A stretch of DNA of 64,000 nucleotides from Cytobacillus oceanisediminis. GTDB lineage: Bacteria; Bacillota; Bacilli; Bacillales; Cytobacillaceae. Each line of letters opens with the position of its first letter. Position 1 is the stretch's first letter. The position numbers and the translations under genes are program-made. Shown here in pieces: positions 7,235-16,020 of the stretch. Below the pieces are notes generated by a model. It saw only the letters and a program-made list of their open reading frames with translations. It did not search any database and was not told where the DNA came from. The stretch lies in contig NZ_CP065511.1 of the NCBI RefSeq assembly GCF_022811925.1, forward strand, positions 186,001-250,000, given 5' to 3'.

Positions 7235-8806
7235 CTAGAAGAACAATGACAATATGAATGTCCAAATACAAACAAACACCAGCAATCCAAAGCTATATTT
7301 CAATGTCATTTTAGTCAAATCAGCTTCTTTTCCTGTCTCGCCAACCGCTGCTGTGGCGATGGCGATGGACTGAGGAGAGATCAGCTTTGCCATCACGCCT
7401 CCAGCCGTATTGGCAGAGAGCAATAAAGATGAGTTGGTTCCAATCACATTACCAGCTGTCGCCTGGATGGGAGCAAATAGAGTGTTGTTGTTCACGACAG
7501 ATCCTGTCATGAACACCCCAATCCAGCCTAAGAGCGGTGACAGCAGCGGAAATATTTTTCCGGTTGTCGCAACGGCTTCCCCTAGAGTGACGGTCATGCC
7601 GCCGTACGTCATGAGCTTGGAAATACCGATAATGGCACAAATCATGATAATCGGAATCCAGAACTCTGAAACCGTCTTCTTCAGAAGGCTGAAGCCTTCA
7701 CCCATATTAATACCATTTGTCGTCGCTATTGTCGTTAAGCCGGCCAATAAGATCGCAGTGCCTGTTGCTCCAATTAAACTGATGCTGACAGCAAGAGAAG
7801 ATCCAGGTATGCTGAAGTTAATGACTGTGAACTCCAGCAGGCCCCCTTCAGCGAAAAGCCCTTTAAATGCCGGGAAGCTCCATATTAAAATAAATAGGGT
7901 CAATAGATAAAAAGGTGACCATGCTTTAACTATTTCACCTAATGCATGCTGTTCAAATTGACACTCTTTCCCATTGAGCAAAAAGATGTTCTTTGGCTTC
8001 CATTTTTTCAGGAATAAAGCTAATGCACCCATCGCTAATAAGGAAGGAATAATATCAGCAAGCTCCGGTCCTACAAATACGGTAATGAGTGCTTGAGTGA
8101 CAGTGTACACACCAGCTGTGATCAGGATTGCCGGTAATATTTCCTTAATTCCTTTAAACCCATCAATGAGCCATATTAATAAAAAAGGAATGGTAAAGTT
8201 AATAATCGGCAGTGTCAGTGCTGTCATTATTGACACATCCATGGAAGTGACGCCTTGAATACCGAACGTATCGACAATGCCGACCGGTATTCCGATCGCT
8301 CCAAAAGCACCCGAAGCACCGTTTGCAATGAGACAGAGCATCGCTGCCTGTAAAGGCTTGAAGCCCAGTGACACTAACAGCACGGCACAAATGGCAATCG
8401 GTACGCCGAAACCGGCAGCCCCTTCGAGAAAGGCATTAAAGCAAAATCCAATCAGCAGAAATTGAATGCGCTGGTCTTGGGAAATCCCGGCTATGCTTCC
8501 TCGCAAAATATCGAACTTGCCGGATGCCACCGAAATTTTATATAGCCACACAGCCATGACAATAATCCACCCAATCGGCCAAATCCCTGCCGCAGCACCT
8601 TGAATAATACTTCCCGCCGCTTCTCCGAAGGGCAACTTAAAAATAATAAGTGCGATAAAAAAAGTAACAGCTAAATTTAATAGGGCTGCATGAATGCCCT
8701 TCATTTTTAATACCGTCAGGCAAAGCAGAAATAAAAGGATCGGGATGGCGGCCACTAGGGATGAAACAGCAAGGTTATGAAAAGGATTGAACGTTTCCAC
8801 TAACAT
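7235..8806 (-). CDS. lctP: L-lactate permease (LctP family)
   Basis: The 523-residue membrane protein has 12 or more hydrophobic segments and matches the lactate permease family (LctP/LutP/YvfH). Family landmarks are GAAGFGVPIAI in the first third and SVVNNNTLFAPIQ near residue 440. It would carry L-lactate with protons across the membrane. It lies 35 bp downstream of ldh in the same direction, so lactate formation and lactate exchange are co-expressed. ATG follows AAAGGGG. A glycolate permease activity is possible for this family. The operon with ldh favours lactate. Confidence 0.92.
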   Translation of the reverse strand: MLVETFNPFHNLAVSSLVAAIPILLFLLCLTVLKMKGIHAALLNLAVTFFIALIIFKLPFGEAAGSIIQGAAAGIWPIGWIIVMAVWLYKISVASGKFDILRGSIAGISQDQRIQFLLIGFCFNAFLEGAAGFGVPIAICAVLLVSLGFKPLQAAMLCLIANGASGAFGAIGIPVGIVDTFGIQGVTSMDVSIMTALTLPIINFTIPFLLIWLIDGFKGIKEILPAILITAGVYTVTQALITVFVGPELADIIPSLLAMGALALFLKKWKPKNIFLLNGKECQFEQHALGEIVKAWSPFYLLTLFILIWSFPAFKGLFAEGGLLEFTVINFSIPGSSLAVSISLIGATGTAILLAGLTTIATTNGINMGEGFSLLKKTVSEFWIPIIMICAIIGISKLMTYGGMTVTLGEAVATTGKIFPLLSPLLGWIGVFMTGSVVNNNTLFAPIQATAGNVIGTNSSLLLSANTAGGVMAKLISPQSIAIATAAVGETGKEADLTKMTLKYSFGLLVFVCIWTFILSLFF

Positions 8807-8841
8807 ATGATCTGCCCCTTTGGTTCTAAGATGTCAACTCG

Positions 8842-9789
<948 letters not shown>

Positions 9790-9793
9790 CTAT

Positions 9794-9811
9794 TTGTGAA
9801 ACTCTTCACAT
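9794..9811. promoter_or_regulatory. Rex operator 1 (ldh)
   Basis: TTGTGAAACTCTTCACAT is a Rex-type palindrome (TTGTGAA-N4-TTCACAA) located 23 bp before the ldh start. The position suggests a roadblock or overlap with early transcription. Confidence 0.8.
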
Positions 9812-9864
9812 ATTGTTGTTAAAAAAATTCATTGCATTCAATTTAATTTAGGTGATTGTAAATT

Positions 9865-9882
9865 ATGTGAAATAATTCACAT
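9865..9882. promoter_or_regulatory. Rex operator 2 (ldh)
   Basis: ATGTGAAATAATTCACAT is symmetric outside its centre and matches the Rex site core TGTGAA-N4-TTCACA. Confidence 0.8.
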
Positions 9883-9912
9883 ATAACTTTAAAAAAATAT
9901 CAATATAATCAC

Positions 9913-9930
9913 TTGTGAAGTGTTTCACAA
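9913..9930. promoter_or_regulatory. Rex operator 3 (ldh)
   Basis: TTGTGAAGTGTTTCACAA matches the Rex consensus arms exactly. It lies 48 bp from operator 2, with all three sites within 137 bp. Confidence 0.85.
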
Positions 9931-9993
9931 TAAAAATATATCAATATTTTTGATTTCACGCAAGTTTTTTCTTAAGCTTTTTATAAAATAGAG

Positions 9994-10039
9994 AAGCGCC
10001 AGCCCCTGGTAAGCTGCCGTATAGCGGGGAGCTGGCACT
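9994..10039 (-). terminator. Terminator after hypothetical gene
   Basis: GTGCCAGC..CCCC read leftward pairs with GGGG..GCTGGCGC and is followed by TTCTCTATTTTAT. The T-run is interrupted, so strength is uncertain. Confidence 0.55.
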
Positions 10040-10044
10040 GATCA

Positions 10045-10422
10045 TTATTTCACTAATACTTTTTTACGGACTTCATCCTGAATAGGATTTGTGCCATTCT
10101 CCACACCCAGCTCATTCAACCATTTACGATAGGCGATGGTAAGGGCGTCTGACTTCAGATGCAGCTCTGCCTGTAAGTCCAGTGGAAGAAGCTCCGGCTT
10201 TTGGCTTTGGACGATATCTAAGTCCTGATAAAAAATCGTATCCTGGAATTTAATAAAAGGCTCATCCGGCATGTCCAGATCATAGTTTCTGGTCAACAGC
10301 ATAAATGCCTTGGCCTGCTCTTGATCCTCTTGATTGACAGCAAGCAGAATCGTCAGTTCATCATCCGATCCTTCCGTTGTTTTTGTAAAACGGGCGGTAG
10401 TCGGATTGAGGATTTCATACAC
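10045..10422 (-). CDS. Hypothetical protein, 5' end possibly frameshifted
   Basis: The 125-residue acidic soluble protein has no motif that I recognise. The only start in this frame is GTG at 10422, with no good ribosome site. Coding-like sequence in the same frame continues upstream for about 24 residues (VYQPNPDGRSKGGYANY just before the GTG) until a stop at about 10497. A good start, AGGGGG then ATGATG at 10498-10493, lies one base out of frame and stops after four codons. This pattern fits a one-base frameshift near the true start, either real gene decay or a sequencing error. The gene is divergent from guaD. Confidence 0.55.
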   Translation of the reverse strand: MYEILNPTTARFTKTTEGSDDELTILLAVNQEDQEQAKAFMLLTRNYDLDMPDEPFIKFQDTIFYQDLDIVQSQKPELLPLDLQAELHLKSDALTIAYRKWLNELGVENGTNPIQDEVRKKVLVK

Positions 10423-10624
10423 ATAGTTAGCATATCCGCCTTTGGAGCGTCCGTCAGGGTTCGGCTGATAGACCGGAATTTTACTAGTAATCCATCATAA
10501 GAACCCCCTGTTGGTGTTATGATATCCATATAATCTCTGTTTCTATTAAACAGACCAATAGAAAAAAGCCCAAAGTATATGCTCTCCCCAAACGTAAAAA
10601 TTTACAATGACTATAGTAGCACAA

Positions 10625-10638
10625 AACACGAACATTAG
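10625..10638 (+). promoter_or_regulatory. PurBox-like half site before guaD
   Basis: AAAACACGAACATT contains the PurR core CGAACWWT and recurs identically upstream of purA. No inverted partner GTTCG is seen within 60 bp, so this is a single box. Confidence 0.4.
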
Positions 10639-10648
10639 GAAGGTGTTT

Positions 10649-12016
10649 ATGAGTAAATATACGTATATTTTTCGTGGAACCGCTTTTTCCAGTCATTCTC
10701 CTAAGAAAATAAATATTTTTAAAGATTACTTATTTTTCGTAAATTCAAATGGAATGATTGAAAAAATGGCGGGTCCTGAGCATGAGGACTACCAATCCCT
10801 GCTGGCTGCCTATGAGGGACAGGAGAACTTTCACCGCTTAGCAGACGGGCAATATTTCCTGCCTGGTTTTGTGGACTTGCATGTCCATGCGCCGCAATGG
10901 GCTCAATCAGGGACAGCTTTGGATATTCCCCTCTATGACTGGCTCCACACATACACATTTCCATTAGAGGCCAAATATGCAGATTTGGCTTTTGCCAAGA
11001 AGGTTTATGAAGATCTCGTGAATACACTGCTCGCAAATGGAACCACGACGGTCCTCTACTTTGCAACCGTCCATAAAGAGGCCAGTTTATTATTAGCGGA
11101 AATATGTGCTGAAAAAGGGCAGAGGGGCTTAGTGGGTAAAGTCGTCATGGATGATCCTGAACAAAATCCAGACTATTATCGTGATGCAGATGCGAAAACA
11201 GCATTAGCCGATACGGAGGAGTTCATTTTAGCCGTGAAGGAGCTGGCCAAAACGGTTAAACAAGGCGTGTATCCTGTTGTTACACCGCGCTTCATACCAA
11301 GCTGTTCAGATGAAGCACTGAAGGGCCTGGGCGAACTGGCTGCCAAGTATGATACACATATTCAATCCCACTGCAGTGAAAGTGACTGGGCCCACAGTTA
11401 TGTACAAGACCGCTTCAGCAAGCATGATGCAGCTGCCCTGCATGATTTCGGATTATTAGGCGAAAAATCGGTGATGGCTCATTGCAATTTCCTTGATGAC
11501 CATGATGCAGAGCTGTTTGCAAGTACAGGCACTGCAATCAGCCACTGTCCGCTGTCCAATGCCTACTTCGCCAATAGCGTGATTCCAATCAAGCGTTTTA
11601 TGGCTAAGGGAATCGATATTGGATTAGGGACGGATATTTCAGCTGGCGCGACTCCAAGTCTTTATGATAATGCCAAGCAGGCTGTTGTCTCCTCCAGAAT
11701 GCTGGAAGACGGAGTAAATCCGGCTCTTCCTGCCGAGGAACGTGGTGTACCGGATTCCCGGATTTCCATCCATGAAGCCTTTTACCTGGCTACTGCCGGC
11801 GGAGGAGAAAGCTTGAGTCTGCCTATTGGGCGAATTCAGGAGAACTATGCATGGGACGTTCAAATCGTCGATACGAAAGTACCGGGAGCAAGCCTTCCTA
11901 TCTTTGCTGAAAATGAAGCGTTACATGATATTTTCCAGAAAATCATGTATCTTGTCCGTCCGGAGCATATTCGGGTAGTCTGGGTGCAAGGGGAAAAGGT
12001 TCACTCGCGTTCTTGA
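10649..12016 (+). CDS. guaD: Guanine deaminase (amidohydrolase family)
   Basis: The 455-residue cytoplasmic metal-dependent hydrolase would deaminate guanine to xanthine. Amidohydrolase landmarks are present in order: PGFVDLHVHAPQ (metal HxH, about residue 65), the metal histidine in QSHCSES (about 235), MAHCNF (about 265), SHCPLSN, and the catalytic aspartate in GLGTDISAG (about 325). The pattern is that of the guanine deaminase group of the ATZ/TRZ family. I prefer ATG 10649, which follows AGGAAGGTG, over an ATA-region start 42 bases upstream. The 14-bp PurBox-like sequence AAAACACGAACATT just before the ribosome site is identical to one upstream of purA. Confidence 0.9.
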   Translation: MSKYTYIFRGTAFSSHSPKKINIFKDYLFFVNSNGMIEKMAGPEHEDYQSLLAAYEGQENFHRLADGQYFLPGFVDLHVHAPQWAQSGTALDIPLYDWLHTYTFPLEAKYADLAFAKKVYEDLVNTLLANGTTTVLYFATVHKEASLLLAEICAEKGQRGLVGKVVMDDPEQNPDYYRDADAKTALADTEEFILAVKELAKTVKQGVYPVVTPRFIPSCSDEALKGLGELAAKYDTHIQSHCSESDWAHSYVQDRFSKHDAAALHDFGLLGEKSVMAHCNFLDDHDAELFASTGTAISHCPLSNAYFANSVIPIKRFMAKGIDIGLGTDISAGATPSLYDNAKQAVVSSRMLEDGVNPALPAEERGVPDSRISIHEAFYLATAGGGESLSLPIGRIQENYAWDVQIVDTKVPGASLPIFAENEALHDIFQKIMYLVRPEHIRVVWVQGEKVHSRS

Positions 12017-12027
12017 GAGCTTGCGTA

Positions 12028-12064
12028 AATGCCACATGGCTTTTTCCATGTGGCATTTTTTATA
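12028..12064 (+). terminator. Terminator of guaD
   Basis: ATGCCACATGG pairs perfectly with CCATGTGGCAT across a short T-rich loop, followed by TTTTTTAT. It begins 12 bp after the guaD stop. Confidence 0.92.
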
Positions 12065-12085
12065 GGTGCACAGCTAGCCTTATTC

Positions 12086-12757
12086 TTACTCATTCTTCAG
12101 CACATCAGCAAGCCTGTGCAGTGCGTCCGTCTGCCGGATATGGTAATGGCGCCCTTCCTTCTGCAGGTATCCTTTTTCGCAAAACTGCACAAGAACATGC
12201 AATAAGTGGCGATAAGATACCCCTAAAAAATCACAGACGGTCACATGCTTTTCCTTATAGGCCTCCCCATCAGCGGTTTGCAGGATGAAATCCGCCAGCC
12301 GGTTTTCAAGCGGAAAGGAAAGGCTCTGTGAATACTTTTCAGCCATTTTCGTTGCTTTCACACTTAAAAACTTGGTGAGCTCGCGAAGAAAGGTCGTATC
12401 TTCCAGCAGCCTTGTGCGATAGTGATGCAAAGGAATCGCAAAACAAATCGTCTTCGTGGAGGCTTGAATCCCCTTTGTATAGTACACTTCATGTAATAGC
12501 TCCATTTCCCCGATATAATCATGGGCATTGATGAAATTGATCAAGGAAACCTTCCCATTTTGATATGTAACGTAAATTTTGGCTTTTCCCTCAATGACAT
12601 AATACAAATAATCCGGCCTCATGCCTTCGCGGATAATCCATTCATCCCGCTTATATTCGCGTACTTCCATAAACTCCTCAATCGGAAAAGAAAATATATG
12701 CGAAATGGAGTGCTGCTCCAGGTAATGCTGTCTTTTTTCCTGTTTATAAATTTCCAT
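12086..12757 (-). CDS. Crp/Fnr family regulator (YeiL-like)
   Basis: The 223-residue protein has an N-terminal cyclic-nucleotide-binding-type beta-roll (about residues 15-130, with REGMRPDYLYYVIEGKAKIY and GEMELL) and a C-terminal winged helix (about 150-215, VCDFLGVSYRHLLHVLVQF). It resembles the YeiL-type branch of the Crp/Fnr family. No FNR-type iron-sulfur cysteine cluster is visible at the N-terminus. It is divergent from an MFS transporter, with a 20-bp perfect palindrome between them that is a likely operator for this protein. The effector is unknown. ATG lies at 12757. Confidence 0.82.
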   Translation of the reverse strand: MEIYKQEKRQHYLEQHSISHIFSFPIEEFMEVREYKRDEWIIREGMRPDYLYYVIEGKAKIYVTYQNGKVSLINFINAHDYIGEMELLHEVYYTKGIQASTKTICFAIPLHHYRTRLLEDTTFLRELTKFLSVKATKMAEKYSQSLSFPLENRLADFILQTADGEAYKEKHVTVCDFLGVSYRHLLHVLVQFCEKGYLQKEGRHYHIRQTDALHRLADVLKNE

Positions 12758-12769
12758 TCTCCACCCCGA

Positions 12770-12789
12770 AATATGAGATATCTCATATT
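12770..12789. promoter_or_regulatory. Perfect 20-bp palindrome between regulator and MFS gene
   Basis: AATATGAGATATCTCATATT lies 12 bp from the regulator start and 47 bp from the MFS start. Dyads of this size are typical of Crp/Fnr-type dimers, and binding by the adjacent regulator is inferred. Confidence 0.7.
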
Positions 12790-12836
12790 ATTGTACGAAT
12801 CTTCCTGATATCATGCAAATATCGGAGGGATATTTA

Positions 12837-14018
12837 ATGAATACACAGAGCTGGATGGGCAGACAGTTTTTCAGTTTCTTTATGACCTGGGGTGTTTTTC
12901 TGCCCTATTGGACAGGGTGGCTGATCTATATAAAAGGAATGACCGTTTCACAGGCGAGTTTGATCATGAGTCTAGGTTTGGCTGTACGGGGCCTTTCCAC
13001 ACTCTTTGCCTTTCCCTATTTATCAGGAAAATTCAGCAGTAAAACCCTGCTTAACGGGATGGGAATCGGCACACTGATTGCCATTCTCTGCTATATCCCG
13101 GCCAATTCTTTTACAAGCCTGCTGGTGGTAACGCTGTTTTTACATTTCTTTTACCCTGCTCTGATGCCTGCATTGGATAGTGCTGCAGGCATTCTTGTAC
13201 AGAGTAAGCAATTAAGAGATTACGGAAAGAGCCGCTCCTGGGGGTCGATAGGATTCGTTGCATCCGGCATGATTCTGACCTTCTTTACAGGGGCATTTGG
13301 CGACGATGCCATATTCTGGGCACTGTTGCTCGGCGTTCTGGTATTTTTGAGTCTCGGTTTCATGAATACGCCTGCAGTTTTATCTGAAAAGCCAAAAGCC
13401 GGCCAGACAAAAGGAGCCATAATGAAATTATTCAGCATCAAGCACTTCGGCCTGGTGCTCGTCATAGTCATTTTACTGCAGGCAGCACATGCTTCTTATT
13501 ACAACTATGGCTATATTTATTTGCAGGAAATTCAGGCTCCCAAATATTTAATCGGCCTGATCATTAACATTGCCGTGATTGCAGAAATCCTATTCTTTTT
13601 CATTGCCGACCGGACTTTCCGCAAATTTTCAATCGGCTCATTACTGGCATTGGCAGCACTGGGCTCAACCGCACGCTGGATACTCGTATTTGCCTTTCCG
13701 CATGTGATTATGTTTACGGTTGCCCAAACATTGCATGCCTTCTCATTTGCGATGGCACACTACGCATTTATGAAATACCTGATCAAATATGTTCCTCATG
13801 AACAGGTGCCGATTACACAAGGGGTATACTCTGCACTCGCCCTTAGCTGGAGTACAGCCCTCTTCACCATTTTTGGCGGGTATTTATATGAAATAGAACC
13901 AAGATATGCGTTTATCGGGATGGTGGTTTGCACGATACCAGCGGCGCTGCTTGCTTTTGTTTACCGGAGATTGGAAGGGAAGAAAAAAGGGGCGGAAACC
14001 AGACAGCTGGTGATCTAA
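12837..14018 (+). CDS. MFS transporter (HcaT/phenylpropionate-permease-like)
   Basis: The 393-residue integral membrane protein has about 12 transmembrane segments. It resembles the MFS_1-like group that includes HcaT: FFSFFMTWGVFLPYWTGWLIYIKGMT at the N-terminus, and RSWGSIGFVASG in the middle loop. The substrate is unknown. Aromatic acids or nucleosides are possible from the family and from the nearby guanine deaminase, but neither is shown. I place the start at ATG 12837 after ATCGGAGGG, rather than 24 bases upstream. It is divergent from the Crp/Fnr-type gene and ends in its own terminator. Confidence 0.85.
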   Translation: MNTQSWMGRQFFSFFMTWGVFLPYWTGWLIYIKGMTVSQASLIMSLGLAVRGLSTLFAFPYLSGKFSSKTLLNGMGIGTLIAILCYIPANSFTSLLVVTLFLHFFYPALMPALDSAAGILVQSKQLRDYGKSRSWGSIGFVASGMILTFFTGAFGDDAIFWALLLGVLVFLSLGFMNTPAVLSEKPKAGQTKGAIMKLFSIKHFGLVLVIVILLQAAHASYYNYGYIYLQEIQAPKYLIGLIINIAVIAEILFFFIADRTFRKFSIGSLLALAALGSTARWILVFAFPHVIMFTVAQTLHAFSFAMAHYAFMKYLIKYVPHEQVPITQGVYSALALSWSTALFTIFGGYLYEIEPRYAFIGMVVCTIPAALLAFVYRRLEGKKKGAETRQLVI

Positions 14019-14034
14019 CTTTACAAGAAGGCTT

Positions 14035-14066
14035 AAAAAGGTGATACATGTGTAGCACCTTTTTTA
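14035..14066 (+). terminator. Terminator of MFS gene
   Basis: AAAAAGGTG pairs with CACCTTTTTT across a 12-nt loop, 17 bp after the MFS stop codon. Confidence 0.9.
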
Positions 14067-14090
14067 TGTTGGCATTAAGGAGGTTTCAAA

Positions 14091-14990
14091 TTGAAAATAA
14101 ATAAAGGGGTTTTATATATACTTTTAGGTGCATCATTTTTCGGTTTTACACCGATTTTTGCTAAGTTGGGGTTTAGCTACGGCTACTCTCTGGGACAAAT
14201 TAATATCGTCCAGATGGTTATATCCTTCATTTTGTTATGGGCTTTTACGTTCATTAAGAGGTCCAGTTTCAAAGGGCTAAATACGAAAAATGTGCTGCAA
14301 ATCATGATGACCGGCTGTTTTGTCGGTTTAACCAGTATTTTTTATTATGGTTCAATGCAGTATCTTCCTGCATCACTGGCCATCATTTTAATGTTCCAGT
14401 TCGTCTGGATCGGGATTATTTTAGAATGGATTTCCAGCAAAATAAAACCCTCGCCTGTTACAGTACTAACCATCATTTTAATACTAATCGGGGTCTTTTT
14501 TGCTTCGAATATCATAAATGGCGACATCCAGGGCCTTCCATTGAAAGGTTTCATTTTTGGGATTCTCTCCGCGTTCACTTATGCAGGATTTATCTTCTTC
14601 AGCGGCAAGGTCGCTGTTCATGTGGATCCCTGGACACGGAGTTCTTTAATGGTAACCGGATCAACCATCCTGGTGCTTATCCTATTTATGGGTGATATCC
14701 CGTCTGTGCTGCCTTTGGAGGAAAATCTGCTGACAATTGCCGTCGGTGTTTCATTATTTGGGGCAGTCCTCCCTCCGCTGTTTTTCGCAGCTGGTGCGCC
14801 TTTAGTTTCAGGAGGAATCGCCAATATCTTAACCTCCATTGAATTACCGATCGCCATTTTATCAGCCAGCATTATTTTGTCAGAAACCGTAACACCGCTT
14901 CAGTGGGCAGGGACGGCGATTATTCTGGCTGCTATTGCTTTTAATGAATTGGGGACAGGCTTTTTCCGGAGTAGAAAGGAAAGTGCCTGA
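14091..14990 (+). CDS. EamA/DMT family transporter
   Basis: The 299-residue membrane protein has ten predicted helices formed by two EamA repeats (about residues 5-140 and 150-290), the layout of drug/metabolite exporters of the RhaT/YdcZ-like superfamily. Motifs include GASFFGFTPIFAK at the N-terminus and ASIILSETVTPLQWAGTAII near the end. The start codon is TTG at 14091, supported by AAGGAGG seven bases upstream. No ATG is available nearby. The gene is a single unit between two terminators. The substrate is unknown. Amino acids or other small metabolites are typical for the family. Confidence 0.88.
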   Translation: MKINKGVLYILLGASFFGFTPIFAKLGFSYGYSLGQINIVQMVISFILLWAFTFIKRSSFKGLNTKNVLQIMMTGCFVGLTSIFYYGSMQYLPASLAIILMFQFVWIGIILEWISSKIKPSPVTVLTIILILIGVFFASNIINGDIQGLPLKGFIFGILSAFTYAGFIFFSGKVAVHVDPWTRSSLMVTGSTILVLILFMGDIPSVLPLEENLLTIAVGVSLFGAVLPPLFFAAGAPLVSGGIANILTSIELPIAILSASIILSETVTPLQWAGTAIILAAIAFNELGTGFFRSRKESA

Positions 14991-15028
14991 CCCGGCACAT
15001 TTAAAGGATCAGGCACCTGTAATTTTTG
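14981..15028 (+). terminator. Terminator of EamA gene
   Basis: GTGCCTGA (overlapping the stop codon) pairs with TCAGGCAC (15008-15015), followed by CTGTAATTTTTG. It overlaps the 3' end of the small convergent gene on the other strand. Confidence 0.75.
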
Positions 15029-15149
15029 ATTGAACGGATTCCGGCAGCAGCTGAAAGAACAGCCCTTGATACTTAAGGTCGAGCAGGCCCGCAATCAAAA
15101 AAATAATTATTATGAAGAGTACAATCCATGTTTTATTCTTTTTAAGCAA
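15009..15149 (-). CDS. Small single-pass membrane protein, 46 aa
   Basis: A 46-codon frame begins with TTG at 15149 after a strong GGAGG ribosome site eight bases upstream. The product starts MLKKNKTWIVLFIIIIFLIAG: three basic residues, then one hydrophobic helix (about residues 8-23), then a polar tail ending SKITGA. This is the usual plan of a small inner-membrane protein with its N-terminus inside. It lies between the EamA gene (convergent) and an acetyltransferase gene (same strand). No family is recognised. Support rests on the ribosome site, the clean frame and the helix. Confidence 0.55.
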   Translation of the reverse strand: MLKKNKTWIVLFIIIIFLIAGLLDLKYQGLFFQLLPESVQSKITGA

Positions 15150-15168
15150 TTGGTCCACCTCCATGAAT

Positions 15169-15195
15169 AAGAGCTCCCTCAGCAGGAGCTCTTTT
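15169..15195. terminator. Hairpin between acetyltransferase and small membrane protein genes
   Basis: AAGAGCTCC pairs perfectly with GGAGCTCTT across seven bases. A TTTT run follows on the plus strand and a shorter one on the minus strand, directly after the acetyltransferase stop. Confidence 0.7.
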
Positions 15196-15197
15196 GA

Positions 15198-15632
15198 TTA
15201 ATACGTTAGTTTATATACGATTTCCCCTTCAATTACCCGGCCATCTGCTTCAAAGCCCAGTTTTTCATATAACCGCTTCGCCAGATTGTTTTCAGGCTCA
15301 AAGCTTAAATAAATCACCTTATGCTCCTGATCCTGCTTAATCCGTTCAATCAGCTGCTCCATGGCCGCTTTCCCGCAACCTTTTGACTGGTACTTCACAT
15401 CAATCATCAGGCGGTAAATCCAATATTCCTTATCGTCGAAGTCCATGCAGTACATCGTAAAGCCCACTAACACATCATCATGATAAATCGCTAAACAAAC
15501 ACACTCTGGAAATGCCTTGGCTTGCGCAAGCGAAAACACATTCGGCGCCACAAACGATTTCTGCTCTTCTGCTACACGCAAATCAATGACATCGAAAAAA
15601 TTATGCCGGTCTATTTCTCTGAATTCAATCAT
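15198..15632 (-). CDS. GNAT acetyltransferase (BltD/PaiA-like)
   Basis: The 144-residue protein is a GCN5-related N-acetyltransferase. The acetyl-CoA loop is QSKGCGKAAMEQL (about residues 85-98), preceded by the beta-strand IYRLMIDVKY and followed by NNLAKRLYEKLGFE. Size and sequence pattern resemble BltD and PaiA, which acetylate spermidine and spermine, but the substrate is not proven. I place the start at ATG 15632 after CAGGGGG. The frame stays open for another 82 codons upstream, without a good start. That extension lacks family character. Confidence 0.85.
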   Translation of the reverse strand: MIEFREIDRHNFFDVIDLRVAEEQKSFVAPNVFSLAQAKAFPECVCLAIYHDDVLVGFTMYCMDFDDKEYWIYRLMIDVKYQSKGCGKAAMEQLIERIKQDQEHKVIYLSFEPENNLAKRLYEKLGFEADGRVIEGEIVYKLTY

Positions 15633-15862
15633 GTGATCCCCCTGAAATAATTTTCTTTTACCATGGTGCCTCCCCGGACGTTTGTGAAGGAGAAACCTGG
15701 AAATTGGCTTTCTGAATTCAGAATTCCACAGATCCAAATGAAAATCCTTCAATGTGAAAACCTTTAGGTTATTGCAGGACAGGATTTTCACTTTCAAGTC
15801 ACGCTTCCAGTAAACAAAAGAGAGGACAAATGGATCTTCCATAAGCGGTAATGGGAGCAGAT
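15633..15862 (-). other. Upstream open extension of the acetyltransferase frame
   Basis: The acetyltransferase frame remains open to 15878, but this stretch has no supported start and no recognised domain. It holds an imperfect dyad CTGAATTCAGAATTC near 15710. I see no other feature here. It is most likely untranslated leader or a decayed gene. Confidence 0.3.
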
Positions 15863-15906
15863 AAAAAAGACCACCCAAAAAGACATTTAGCCTATCAAGG
15901 TGGTTA
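15863..15906 (-). terminator. Terminator of amino-acid permease gene
   Basis: Read leftward, AACCACC pairs with GGTGGTC across a long loop and runs into TTTTTTA. It lies about 115 bp past the permease stop codon. Confidence 0.65.
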
Positions 15907-16020
15907 TAATTATAATGCTTTTATCAATTCATCTGCAGAATTGCACGTTTTGAATCATCTTTGGTTTAATGTTCTTTCAATGAGCAGATCAGCTCACCAT
16001 GCTGAAGGAACTCTTCTCTT

